Assembly (NCBI GenBank): GCA_022072085.1
Contig: JAJVII010000040.1
Location: forward strand, 1 to 60,672
DNA length: 60,672 nt
Direction: 5' to 3'
Origin: Phycisphaerae bacterium
Lineage (GTDB): Bacteria; Planctomycetota; Phycisphaerae; JAJVII01
Under the pieces are notes generated by a model. That model did not search any database. It saw nothing but the letters and a program-made list of their open reading frames with translations, and was not told the origin of the DNA. Positions 14,483 through 21,771 of this stretch are shown piece by piece. Both the position numbers and the translations under genes were made by a program. Position 1 is the first letter of the stretch; each line of letters begins with the position of its first letter.

Positions 14483-15253
14483 CTACGACTCGACCTGCTT
14501 GCGGACCCGGTCCTGGGCCCGGACGAACGTCTTCAGGGCGATGCCCTTCGACTGGCAGAATTCCTTGCGGGACATGCCGCCCTTGCCCCTGGCCCGCTTC
14601 CAGTCGTCCATCAGTTGACGATCAGATTTCGGATCCTGGCGGCGCGGGGCGCCGCGCTTCTTGCTCGACGCAGGAGCCGTCGGTTTGCCTAGGACGCACG
14701 CGATCACCGGCACCGAGTCGACAAAGTGGATAGTGCCAAGCAGCTTGGCCAGCAACTTGGCCTCCATGCGGGCCGTGCCAGCCAGGCGTTCGACTGCAGC
14801 CGGGTCCGAAGAGGAATTCAGGCAGGCCTCGTCCAGGGCGGCGGCCGTCTGCATCAGGTCGGCCAGCTCCGACCGGACGCGATCGGCAATGTCGCGCTGG
14901 CCCGACGCCACCAACCGCGAGACGATGGCCCGGATCACGCCGCGCTCTGCCCCCAAGCCCCACTTGTTGACAGGCGCGGGGTGGCCGTCACAGCCAAGGC
15001 CCTGCTGAGGAGTCATCTTCGCCCACTCCATCAACCCGTCGGCGACGGCATTGAGCGACTCATCAGAGTAGACGTCCAGGTTTTCGTAGCGGCCCAGGGC
15101 GGCGAGGTAGCGGTCGGACCAGGGTGCGGATGGAGGGGAACTGTGGCCAGGTGCCCGGGCGGGACCCGCCTCGACGAACGAATTCCGATGCGTCTGAAGT
15201 TGCTGTTGGTCGTTCAGACGCTGGAGCAAACGCCTGATGCCGTGGCGGTCCAT
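14483..15253 (-). CDS. hypothetical regulator-like protein, 256 aa
   Basis: The protein starts with a basic helix (DRHGIRRLLQRLNDQQQLQTHR), has a mostly helical middle (VIRAIVSRLVASGQRDIADRVRSELADLMQ) and ends in a basic segment, DWKRARGKGGMSRKEFCQSKG followed by IALKTFVRAQDRVRK, which looks like a helix-turn-helix. It is read away from the integrase and excisionase genes, from a good sigma-70-type promoter with a palindrome over its -35 box. That setting is typical of a phage repressor, but the fold is not one I recognise, so the role is inferred from position. Confidence 0.65.
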   Translation of the reverse strand: MDRHGIRRLLQRLNDQQQLQTHRNSFVEAGPARAPGHSSPPSAPWSDRYLAALGRYENLDVYSDESLNAVADGLMEWAKMTPQQGLGCDGHPAPVNKWGLGAERGVIRAIVSRLVASGQRDIADRVRSELADLMQTAAALDEACLNSSSDPAAVERLAGTARMEAKLLAKLLGTIHFVDSVPVIACVLGKPTAPASSKKRGAPRRQDPKSDRQLMDDWKRARGKGGMSRKEFCQSKGIALKTFVRAQDRVRKQVES

Positions 15254-15271
15254 CGCCCTCCGCCATAATCC

Positions 15272-15286
15272 GTTAAGATAGTTAAG
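15272..15286. repeat. GTTAAG direct repeat near the leftward transcription start
   Basis: GTTAAG-ATA-GTTAAG gives two 6-base copies with a 9-bp period, just downstream of the -10 box of the leftward promoter. It could be half-sites for a regulator. Confidence 0.35.
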
Positions 15287-15303
15287 CCAGGATGACGGCG
15301 GGG

Positions 15304-15332
15304 ATTATACCGGCCTAGTTATCGGACAACAA
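15304..15332 (-). promoter_or_regulatory. sigma-70-type promoter for the leftward 256-aa gene
   Basis: On the minus strand TTGTTG (15327-15332) and TATAAT (15304-15309) are separated by 17 bp. The predicted start of transcription is about 40 bases before the start codon at 15253. It is among the best-matching promoters in the element. Confidence 0.6.
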
Positions 15333-15341
15333 GCATCTTGT
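15329..15341. promoter_or_regulatory. candidate operator palindrome
   Basis: ACAAG-CAT-CTTGT is a perfect 5-bp inverted repeat with a 3-base centre that overlaps the -35 box of the leftward promoter. Its place between the leftward regulator and the rightward excisionase/integrase genes fits an operator of a lysogeny-type switch. The rest of the gap, 15342-15655, shows no further clear element. Confidence 0.4.
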
Positions 15342-15655
15342 CAGCATTGTCTTAAGTCATTCTACAGCAACGACATATTGGTTTGGCGTAGGTTATGTCA
15401 CAACGCCCGTCTGAGGCGACACAACGCTGCCTCACCCAGGGCGTGCCGTAAGTCCTTGTACCGTCTCGCATTCTTCACGCGAATCGCTTCCACGCTATTC
15501 TTTCGCTCCACGCAGCACCCGCCATCGAACCTTCGCTGACGGAGGCGCCGCCAGCCCGACACATGATCGGGCCCGCCGGTAGGTAATGGGGACGGCGGGC
15601 GGGTAACGGCCGCCACTGGCTGAACCGCGCCCGAGCCGGAGATGGAGACGCCCCG

Positions 15656-15925
15656 TTGGAACAGACGTGCCCAAACGAGCCGAGGCCAGGCGGGGTCGGG
15701 GCCCCTCCACCAGCGGGTCCGCCTGCGCCGGCCATGTTTACCGCCCAGGACATAGGCCGCATGTTGGCCTGCTCGACGCGGACCATCTATCGCCTGGCCG
15801 ACGCCGGCCAGATGCCCGCGCCCATCCGCCTGGGGTCGCTGGTCCGCTGGCCGCGGGCAGCCGTCGAAACATGGATCGCCGAGGGCTGCCCGGCCGGCCG
15901 GCCATCGCGGCCTCGACGCCGCTGA
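15656..15925 (+). CDS. AlpA/excisionase-like HTH protein
   Basis: The recognisable part, from Met at 15734, is a MerR-type/helix_turn_helix_17 domain: FTAQDIGRMLACSTRTIYRLADAGQMPAPIRLGSLVRWPRAAVETWI. This is the standard AlpA/Xis-like fold that bends DNA or switches integrase toward excision. A TTG start at 15656 has GGAG eight bases upstream and adds a Pro/Ala-rich leader; the ATG at 15734 would give a 63-residue protein of more usual length but has no clear ribosome site. The integrase gene follows about 115 bases later in the same direction, which supports an excisionase role. Confidence 0.8.
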   Translation: MEQTCPNEPRPGGVGAPPPAGPPAPAMFTAQDIGRMLACSTRTIYRLADAGQMPAPIRLGSLVRWPRAAVETWIAEGCPAGRPSRPRRR

Positions 15926-15941
15926 ACGGCCATGTTCGATG

Positions 15942-15973
15942 CAGCCGGAATCCTGGAGATTCCAGCCGGAATC
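15942..15973. repeat. repeats before the integrase gene
   Basis: CAGCCGGAATC occurs at 15942-15952 and again at 15963-15973 (21-bp period, two helix turns), and GGAATC-CTGGA-GATTCC (15947-15963) forms a hairpin across them. The spacing suggests paired protein-binding sites, perhaps for the excisionase or integrase arm domain. A related word, GCCGGAATC, also occurs near 210-218. Confidence 0.35.
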
Positions 15974-16040
15974 TGCTTGAGGTCGGTGCCGGCCCACGGC
16001 TCAGTGTGTCAGGACGACTCGGAATTACGGAGAGACGCCC

Positions 16041-17549
16041 ATGGCAACTGTGTTCAGAAAGACCTACACGCAGCACCTGCCCAAAGGCGCGAAGATCGTC
16101 CAGCGGCAGGGCAAGAAGATGGCCCTCTGGCTGGACGCCAAGGGCCGGCCGCACTACGACGACGTGACGGTCGGCCGGAAGGGCAAGCTCAAGATCATCC
16201 GCCACAGCCCGACGTGGACGGCCCAGTACCGCGACGCCGACGGCAACACCGTCTTCGAGGGCACTGGCTGCCGCGACGAGCAGGCCGCCCGGCACGTGTT
16301 GGCCAAGCTGGTCCAACGCGTCGAGCACATCAAGGCCGGCATCATCACGCCGCAGCAGTACCGCATGGCCGACCACGCCGACCGACCGTTGGCCGAGCAT
16401 GTCGAAGATTATCTGGAGCACCTGAAGGCCAAGACGGTCCGCGGCCGCCGCGTCTCGGCCAAGCACCGCGAGAACGTGAAACGCGAACTGACCCGCGTGG
16501 TCGGCGACTGCCGGTTCCGGCGGCTGGGCGATATCACCCGAGATGCGATGGAACGGTGGATGAACGCCCGCGAGGAAGACGGCATGGGCGCCCGCACGCG
16601 GAACACCTACCGCTCGTCCATCGTCGCATTCTGTAACTGGTGCGTCGAGACCGACCGGATGGCGACAAGCCCCCTGGCCAAGCTCTGCGTGGCCGATGAA
16701 CGCGGCGACCGCCGCCGGGCCCGGCGGGCGCTGACCCAGGACGAGGTCGCCCGCCTGCTGACGGCCGCTCGACTCCGCCCGCTGGCGGAGTTCGGCCGCG
16801 AGACCATCCACCGCCCGGCCAAGGATCGCAAAGGTCGGCGGACGTGGACGAAGGCCCCGCTGGTGTTCGACGACCTGGAGGCGGCCGCCGCCCGGGCCCG
16901 GGCCGTGCTGAAAGACAACCCTGAATTCCTGGAAGAGTTGGAGCGGGTCGGCCGCGAGAGAGCGCTGGCCTACCGGATTATGGTGCTGACCGGCCTGCGG
17001 AAGGGCGAACTGGCCAGCCTGACTGCCGGGCAGCTCGAACTCGACGCCCCCAGCCCGTTCGCCGAGCTGCTGGCCAAGGACGAAAAGGCCGGCCGCGGGG
17101 CGAAGATCCCGCTACGGGCCGACCTGGTCGCTGAAATCCGCGAGCACCTGGCAGACAAGCTCGGCTGCCTCCAGACAGACGCCCGCCGCGGCGGTCAGCC
17201 GGTCCCCGTCCGCCTGCCTGCTGCCACGCGGTTGCTCCGCGTGCCTCGGGATTTCGTGCGTATCCTCGACCGCGACCTGGCCGTTGCCGGGATCGCCAAG
17301 ACCGACGACCGCGGCCGCCGGGTCGATATCCATGCCCTCCGCCACACCTTCGGCACGCACCTGAGTCTGGCCGGCGTCGCCCCCCGCGTCGCCCAGGCCG
17401 CCATGCGGCACTCGACGCTTGAACTGACCATGAACGTCTACACCGACCCGCAACTGCTGGATGTGGCAGGCGCGATTGACTCACTACCGGCGTTCAGTAG
17501 AGCACTTACCCACACGCGCTCAGCACGAATTGCGCCAACTCGCGCATGA
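16041..17549 (+). CDS. tyrosine recombinase (phage-type integrase), 502 aa
   Basis: The start is fixed by GGAGAG just upstream. The N-terminal ~110 residues form an arm-binding-like basic domain, ~120-215 the SAM-like core-binding domain, and ~235-495 the catalytic domain. Catalytic residues are visible: Arg320 in TGLRKGEL, His431 and Arg434 in HALRHTFGTHL, His457 in MRHSTLELT and nucleophile Tyr467 in NVYTD. The protein is longer than the usual 380-400 residues because of inserts around 245-300 and 350-400. It catalyses integration and excision of the element; the gene lies at the element's right end, next to the truncated hsdM, as expected for an attachment site beside int. Confidence 0.95.
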   Translation: MATVFRKTYTQHLPKGAKIVQRQGKKMALWLDAKGRPHYDDVTVGRKGKLKIIRHSPTWTAQYRDADGNTVFEGTGCRDEQAARHVLAKLVQRVEHIKAGIITPQQYRMADHADRPLAEHVEDYLEHLKAKTVRGRRVSAKHRENVKRELTRVVGDCRFRRLGDITRDAMERWMNAREEDGMGARTRNTYRSSIVAFCNWCVETDRMATSPLAKLCVADERGDRRRARRALTQDEVARLLTAARLRPLAEFGRETIHRPAKDRKGRRTWTKAPLVFDDLEAAAARARAVLKDNPEFLEELERVGRERALAYRIMVLTGLRKGELASLTAGQLELDAPSPFAELLAKDEKAGRGAKIPLRADLVAEIREHLADKLGCLQTDARRGGQPVPVRLPAATRLLRVPRDFVRILDRDLAVAGIAKTDDRGRRVDIHALRHTFGTHLSLAGVAPRVAQAAMRHSTLELTMNVYTDPQLLDVAGAIDSLPAFSRALTHTRSARIAPTRA

Positions 17550-17684
17550 ACACTTGTCCGTCAGCATTTCGGTAAGAGGCAGGATGACGCGACCATACTG
17601 CGGCGGCTTCCACGGGCCACGTAGCAGATTGGCAACGCTCCAGATAAAGCTGACCTTCTCGCCGAAATTGCCCGCCGAACGCAC
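17520..17684 (-). pseudogene. hsdM: truncated hsdM (type I restriction methylase), 5' fragment
   Basis: From GTG 17684 the minus strand reads FGEKVSFIWSVANLLRG, then PQYGRVILPLT, which is the conserved N-terminus of HsdM, the N6-adenine methylase of type I restriction systems. The likeness stops after LPLT at 17571, where intact proteins continue with LRRLD. The frame then runs into element sequence and ends at 17520, overlapping the integrase 3' end. So only about 38 codons remain. The fragment lies 36 bases after the subtilisin-like gene in the same direction and frame. The missing part may lie at the element's other end, outside the window. Confidence 0.75.
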
Positions 17685-17720
17685 CTTTCTTGCGTAGCGA
17701 CCAGAATGCGGCCCCAGCGG

Positions 17721-20114
17721 CTAGCGGGTCCGCACAATGATCGGACTGCGAACGGCGACAGGTTGGATCGACAATCTCGTCATGCTCGCCGCGATGGACA
17801 GCGATTGCATCGCTACCTGGGGATCGATCGGCGACTCGCCGAGATCGACGAGTTCCGCGGCAAATGCCACACGCTGACGGGGGTCGAAGTCCATTCCCGG
17901 CGGATACGGGGCGACTTCCTCGTAGGATAGCTCGACAAGCCACATGTCGCCCTCGGCAGCCCGTTCCTTGCCGGGCTTGTAGCGGCTGAGCCTGTACTCT
18001 CGGCAGATTGTGGGAAAGCTGTCGTGACCGCCATGGGGCGCTCTTATTCCGCGAACATCCGGCCCAGGATGAAGAACCGGCGTGATGTGCCGACAAGCCC
18101 ATGTAGCCTGCCCGACTTCACTGACAGGCGGGTCCGCGCAAATCACAATTCGCAGTACTGGCTGCTGTGCTTCGTCCAGCCACGCGACTGGAATCGGTAG
18201 CTGGACCCGCACCTTGTCGGCCGGTGAGTCGATGTATCCTTGCCATATGATCACCGCTGAACCATTTGCAGGAGTGACCAAGCGGCCAACGCTTGCTCGG
18301 CCATGCCCAAGCGTCCGCTCAGCGAGGTCGGCGATTTGTCTGTCATTGACGGGCCGCGTCGCTGTCAGCGTCAGAAACGCTCGTGCTGTCACCGCAAAGG
18401 GCTGCGTGCCTGGCATACAGTATTTCTGAAGTTCGGCCAACGTGATTGCCGACTCGCGGGCTAAAATCGGGGCGGCGTGAGACGTGCCGATGCGATCCTC
18501 GGGCAGACCGGCCCCCGAGAATCCCCATACGCCCATGCCATGCACCGGACGATAGGCGGTGTCAGTATTTCCGCCCGGCGCACAGAACGACGGAATTGGG
18601 GCTGCGCACAAACCTGGGCCGATCCGTGTAAATGGGCTTGGCCAGCCTACAGTTCGCACCAAACCATCGGCCGACGGTCGCGAGACATACGCTCCACAAA
18701 TGAGCGTGTTGAACCCGCATGCCCACGGCCCAAGGGCCCAGCGGGGGTCAGCGTGGTGACCAGGGTACAACGGGTTGGGGACGACACCCGGTTGGGAATT
18801 ACCAGCGGCAACAACAACGATAACATCATTAGCGAAGATGAAGTTATCCAAGTCCTGTAGCAACAGCCGCTTTTCGTGTTTGACCACAGCGTCAAACGCA
18901 TCAAGAGGCCGCGAATCGCCGAAACTCATGTTGAAGACGCGGACATCCGGTGCAGCGCCACGTACGCCGCGCACTGCATCCATCACAATCTTGTCGTTTA
19001 CGCGGTCATTCTGGCCGGACCCATCAGGGTACTCGGCAACCAAAGCGTCATAGAATGTGCAACGGCCTATTGAACTGTTCAGGTCATCGTGAGTGCTGTG
19101 GTCACCAAAGACAATCCGCGACGCCACGAAGGAGCCATGATCTCCCACCGGGCTTGGGGGAGCGTCTTGCGGCACAAACTGGCCTCGACGATACGGGCCA
19201 AGTTGTTTGTGGTTCGCGGGGATACCTAGATCCACAACAGCTACGCATGGAAGCTCGTGGATATTTGGCGGCGGGGGCTGCGGCTGAGCCGCAGATACAG
19301 AACCAGCAAGTGCTCGGACGGCTTTCCCTGCGGCGATTGAGTAGAGGGGAGAGTGGATCGCCTGAACGGAGAAGAAATCCTTGGCGATGCCACGAATTGA
19401 GCGTTGGCTGGCCTCCCCCCTGAACCAATGTCGCCCCGAGAAGTCCGTCCCGGTCCCGGTTAACTTCTCTCCTTCACGCTGCACAAGCAAATCGGCAATT
19501 GCACGAAGGACGGTATCTGCTTCAACGCGCGTCAGGACGGGCTGAAGTTCGATCACCACATCGGTAGTCTCGTTCGACCGAATTCCCTTTAGCCAGTCCG
19601 CGTCAACACGGAGTTGAAGTGGAACCGCGTCGAATGAATCAATCGTCACCCAACGCGATTGTTCGCGGAGGCCAAGCGAGTCGAGAGAAGTCGCACGCTG
19701 CACTAGTTGATCAATACGTTCCTTTTCGGCATGAACGACCGCTTGTCCGATGTCAGTCACTTGTAGCAGGTCGAGGCCCAGTCGGTCAAAGACCCGGCCA
19801 TGTGCCCCGCCGTATTCCGTCTTCTCCTTGAAGGTTCCACTGGGAGCTTTCTTCTTGTTAGTAGATTCCTTCTCCACATCGGCCACGGGCAGCGCCAACA
19901 GGAAATAGCGCCGGTCTTTCAGCGGGTCGTGCGACGCTTCTATGGTTCGCACAGCCCCGTTGAGGCTCCGGCTCAGTTGCCTTGCTTTGGCCGCCCAAGA
20001 AATCCCAGCGTAATGCGGAAGTCGGCCTCCACCGTCCCGCTCCACGGGAGAAAGCTCGTGGCCCTCGTTCAAGAAGAACGTGCGCGGAGAGGGGGATTGT
20101 TCATGTTGAGCCAT
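17721..20114 (-). CDS. subtilisin-like serine protease, IetS-like
   Basis: This S8-family protease has 797 residues. The catalytic triad is Asp295 in VAVVDLGIP, His326 in GDHGSFVAS and Ser545 in GTSHAAP, with the oxyanion Asn in AAGNSQPG. About 280 residues precede the protease domain and about 200 follow it, with no signal peptide, so it is cytoplasmic. The base composition is less GC-extreme than the chromosomal genes, which suggests transfer. An AAA+ ATPase gene ends 4 bases before its start. This ATPase-subtilisin pair is the layout of IetAS, first described as a plasmid stability pair and later listed as an anti-phage system. The assignment is from domain pairing and order only. Confidence 0.88.
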   Translation of the reverse strand: MAQHEQSPSPRTFFLNEGHELSPVERDGGGRLPHYAGISWAAKARQLSRSLNGAVRTIEASHDPLKDRRYFLLALPVADVEKESTNKKKAPSGTFKEKTEYGGAHGRVFDRLGLDLLQVTDIGQAVVHAEKERIDQLVQRATSLDSLGLREQSRWVTIDSFDAVPLQLRVDADWLKGIRSNETTDVVIELQPVLTRVEADTVLRAIADLLVQREGEKLTGTGTDFSGRHWFRGEASQRSIRGIAKDFFSVQAIHSPLYSIAAGKAVRALAGSVSAAQPQPPPPNIHELPCVAVVDLGIPANHKQLGPYRRGQFVPQDAPPSPVGDHGSFVASRIVFGDHSTHDDLNSSIGRCTFYDALVAEYPDGSGQNDRVNDKIVMDAVRGVRGAAPDVRVFNMSFGDSRPLDAFDAVVKHEKRLLLQDLDNFIFANDVIVVVAAGNSQPGVVPNPLYPGHHADPRWALGPWACGFNTLICGAYVSRPSADGLVRTVGWPSPFTRIGPGLCAAPIPSFCAPGGNTDTAYRPVHGMGVWGFSGAGLPEDRIGTSHAAPILARESAITLAELQKYCMPGTQPFAVTARAFLTLTATRPVNDRQIADLAERTLGHGRASVGRLVTPANGSAVIIWQGYIDSPADKVRVQLPIPVAWLDEAQQPVLRIVICADPPVSEVGQATWACRHITPVLHPGPDVRGIRAPHGGHDSFPTICREYRLSRYKPGKERAAEGDMWLVELSYEEVAPYPPGMDFDPRQRVAFAAELVDLGESPIDPQVAMQSLSIAASMTRLSIQPVAVRSPIIVRTR

Positions 20115-20118
20115 GCGG

Positions 20119-21033
20119 TTACCCCACCGTTCGCAAAGCCTGCCGTCTAGCTTCCCCTATAACGATGCCTTCAGCATGCGCAAAACTGTCTGCCGCTGCT
20201 GTGCGACGAAGCACCGAGACGGGAAGCCTTATGCCTTTGGCCCGTGCGAGCCGTTTCGCATAACTGGTCAAGACTTTCCTGGAAGGTGCTTTGAAAAGCA
20301 ACGTCAGATCAAACCTGCGCCAAAGCGCATCGTCTAGGTGCTTAGCGAGATTTGAAGTGCCGATGATCAGTCCAGCTGGCCGCGAGTGCTCAAGCTCCTG
20401 CATCAGCGCAATGACTATCCGATCCAGTTCCCCAACGTCTAGCGGGCTGCCGCGCTTCTTGCCGAGAGCATCTAGTTCGTCCAAGAGCAGGACGCACGGG
20501 GTCGTCTCGGTGAAATGGAACAACTGGCGGAGATGGATTGCAGTCTGGCCGAGATACGCGCCAATGATGGCGTCAAATCGCACAACGAACGTCGGAATTC
20601 CGAGTTCGCGACCGATGGCCCGAGCTGAGAGGCTCTTGCCACAACCGGGCGGGCCGTGAAAAAGCAGTTTTGAGCGGGGTTGGATGCCCCGCTGCTGGAG
20701 CCGCTCGCGATGTCGCCATTCAAGGATTACGGCCTGTAGCTCTTGCCGGGCCTTGGTTGTCAAGACGACATCCTGCAACTGCACATCGGGTGCTAGACGC
20801 ACGAGGCCAGTGGAAAGAAAACCGGTGCTCCCGGGGAACGGTCCCGGCGGACCTTCGGCCTGTGTCAGAGCCCGCCCATTGGGATGCAGCGCCCCACGCA
20901 GGAGGCGAGCGGCGGTCGTGTGACCCTGCCGCTGTTCTGCTTTGCAGATTTCCGTGGCGATTGCGGAGGCGCTGGCGAGGTCCTCGGCAGCGATTGCCCG
21001 GAAAAGTCCTGCTAGTTTGCGAACAGTCGCCAT
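20119..21033 (-). CDS. AAA+ ATPase, IetA-like
   Basis: The N-terminal ~100 residues are helical. The AAA+ module follows: Walker A FHGPPGCGKSLSARAIG (Lys133), Walker B CVLLLDELDALGKKRG, sensor 1 GTSNLAKHLDDALWRRFD with the arginine finger, and a small C-terminal lid domain. I use Met at 21033 rather than the upstream TTG at 21084, which lacks a ribosome site. In IetAS-type pairs the ATPase is thought to sense or remodel a trigger and control the protease. It is the promoter-side gene of a leftward operon, ATPase - protease - hsdM. Confidence 0.86.
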   Translation of the reverse strand: MATVRKLAGLFRAIAAEDLASASAIATEICKAEQRQGHTTAARLLRGALHPNGRALTQAEGPPGPFPGSTGFLSTGLVRLAPDVQLQDVVLTTKARQELQAVILEWRHRERLQQRGIQPRSKLLFHGPPGCGKSLSARAIGRELGIPTFVVRFDAIIGAYLGQTAIHLRQLFHFTETTPCVLLLDELDALGKKRGSPLDVGELDRIVIALMQELEHSRPAGLIIGTSNLAKHLDDALWRRFDLTLLFKAPSRKVLTSYAKRLARAKGIRLPVSVLRRTAAADSFAHAEGIVIGEARRQALRTVG

Positions 21034-21624
21034 CCTGGGCCGATCTCTTATCAGCGCTCGTTCGGCTGTCGTCCTGGCCGACAAGGTCTCAGGACCGTGA
21101 TGTCAGTGGCAGCCGCCGCTAAGTGCCGATGGCGGGCATTATACGTGCGGTTGAGCAAGAATCCAATCCGCCTCTCCGTGTGTGCCCGGCTGTTCTGCGC
21201 CGCCGGTCCAGCCAGCCCAGGATGCACGGTCTGGCGCTCTGCTCGTCCACGATCGTGCCGCGACCCTCGACGGTCACGCGATACTCGGCATCAGGTGACT
21301 GGCCAACCGGGCATGATCCCCCACCCGGCTGCCCACGCGGCCAAACAGGCTCAGGCAGGCGGGGTCGCCCATCGGCACGGCCAGCGGCCTGTCGGCCAGG
21401 CAGGACGCCCCGGGTTGCCGCCTCGCCCTTCGCCTCGCCCCTCGCCTTGCACCTGTACTTGCACTAGTACTTGCACTTCCTACAGTCCATCGTAGACGCT
21501 ATAGACGCTGGTGGCACAGAATCGGCCCTGGCGGGCGGGGGGCGGGGTCGGCCGGAGGGGGCGCAAGTCGCGACGGGGGTACGCGATAGACGCCGGTGTC
21601 CTCAATAGACGCCGGCGTCATGAA
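21034..21624. other. 590-base gap with a possible gene relic and short repeats
   Basis: On the minus strand a frame from ATG 21490 to TAG 21119 is open except for one in-frame TAG after eight codons (MDCRKCKY). Behind it are CKYRC and a segment EYRVTVEGRGTIVDEQSARP that looks protein-like. The stop falls inside a direct repeat (GTGCAAGTAC twice, then GTGCAAGG). It may be a decayed gene or chance in GC-rich DNA. The segment also carries TAGACGC repeats near the tRNA. I see no other gene. Confidence 0.3.
21493..21619. repeat. TAGACGCY repeats
   Basis: The word TAGACGC(T/C) occurs at about 21493, 21502, 21587 and 21606, the last three extended to ATAGACGCYGGYG. The final copy contains the 12-base perfect palindrome GACGCCGGCGTC (21608-21619), just 5 bases from the tRNA 3' end. 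It could be processing or regulatory sites, or the footprint of a mobile element's tRNA end. Confidence 0.4.
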
Positions 21625-21696
<72 letters not shown>

Positions 21697-21723
21697 TCGA
21701 TCGGGTGCACCGCACCCGTCTGC

Positions 21724-21751
21724 AATATAACCTCCCCCGGCCGATTGTCCA
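21724..21751 (-). promoter_or_regulatory. promoter of tRNA-Gly
   Basis: On the minus strand TGGACA (21746-21751) and TATATT (21724-21729) are 16 bp apart and lie about 28 bases upstream of the tRNA. Confidence 0.45.
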
Positions 21752-21771
21752 GCGTCTCCCCGCCGCCGGGG

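Larger units (their letters stand above)
1..17570. mobile_element. integrated phage/plasmid-like element (right part)
   Basis: A block of replication, recombination and regulatory genes ends at a tyrosine integrase (16,041-17,549). Just past the integrase stop the sequence becomes a truncated hsdM gene on the opposite strand, so the right boundary is placed at about 17,570. The left boundary is outside the window. Most genes point left, are tightly packed and use GTG or ATG starts with clear Shine-Dalgarno sites. No capsid, terminase or tail gene was recognised here. It could be a prophage with its late genes further left, or a phage-derived integrative plasmid. The integration junction is read directly; the class of element is inference. 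Confidence 0.75.
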
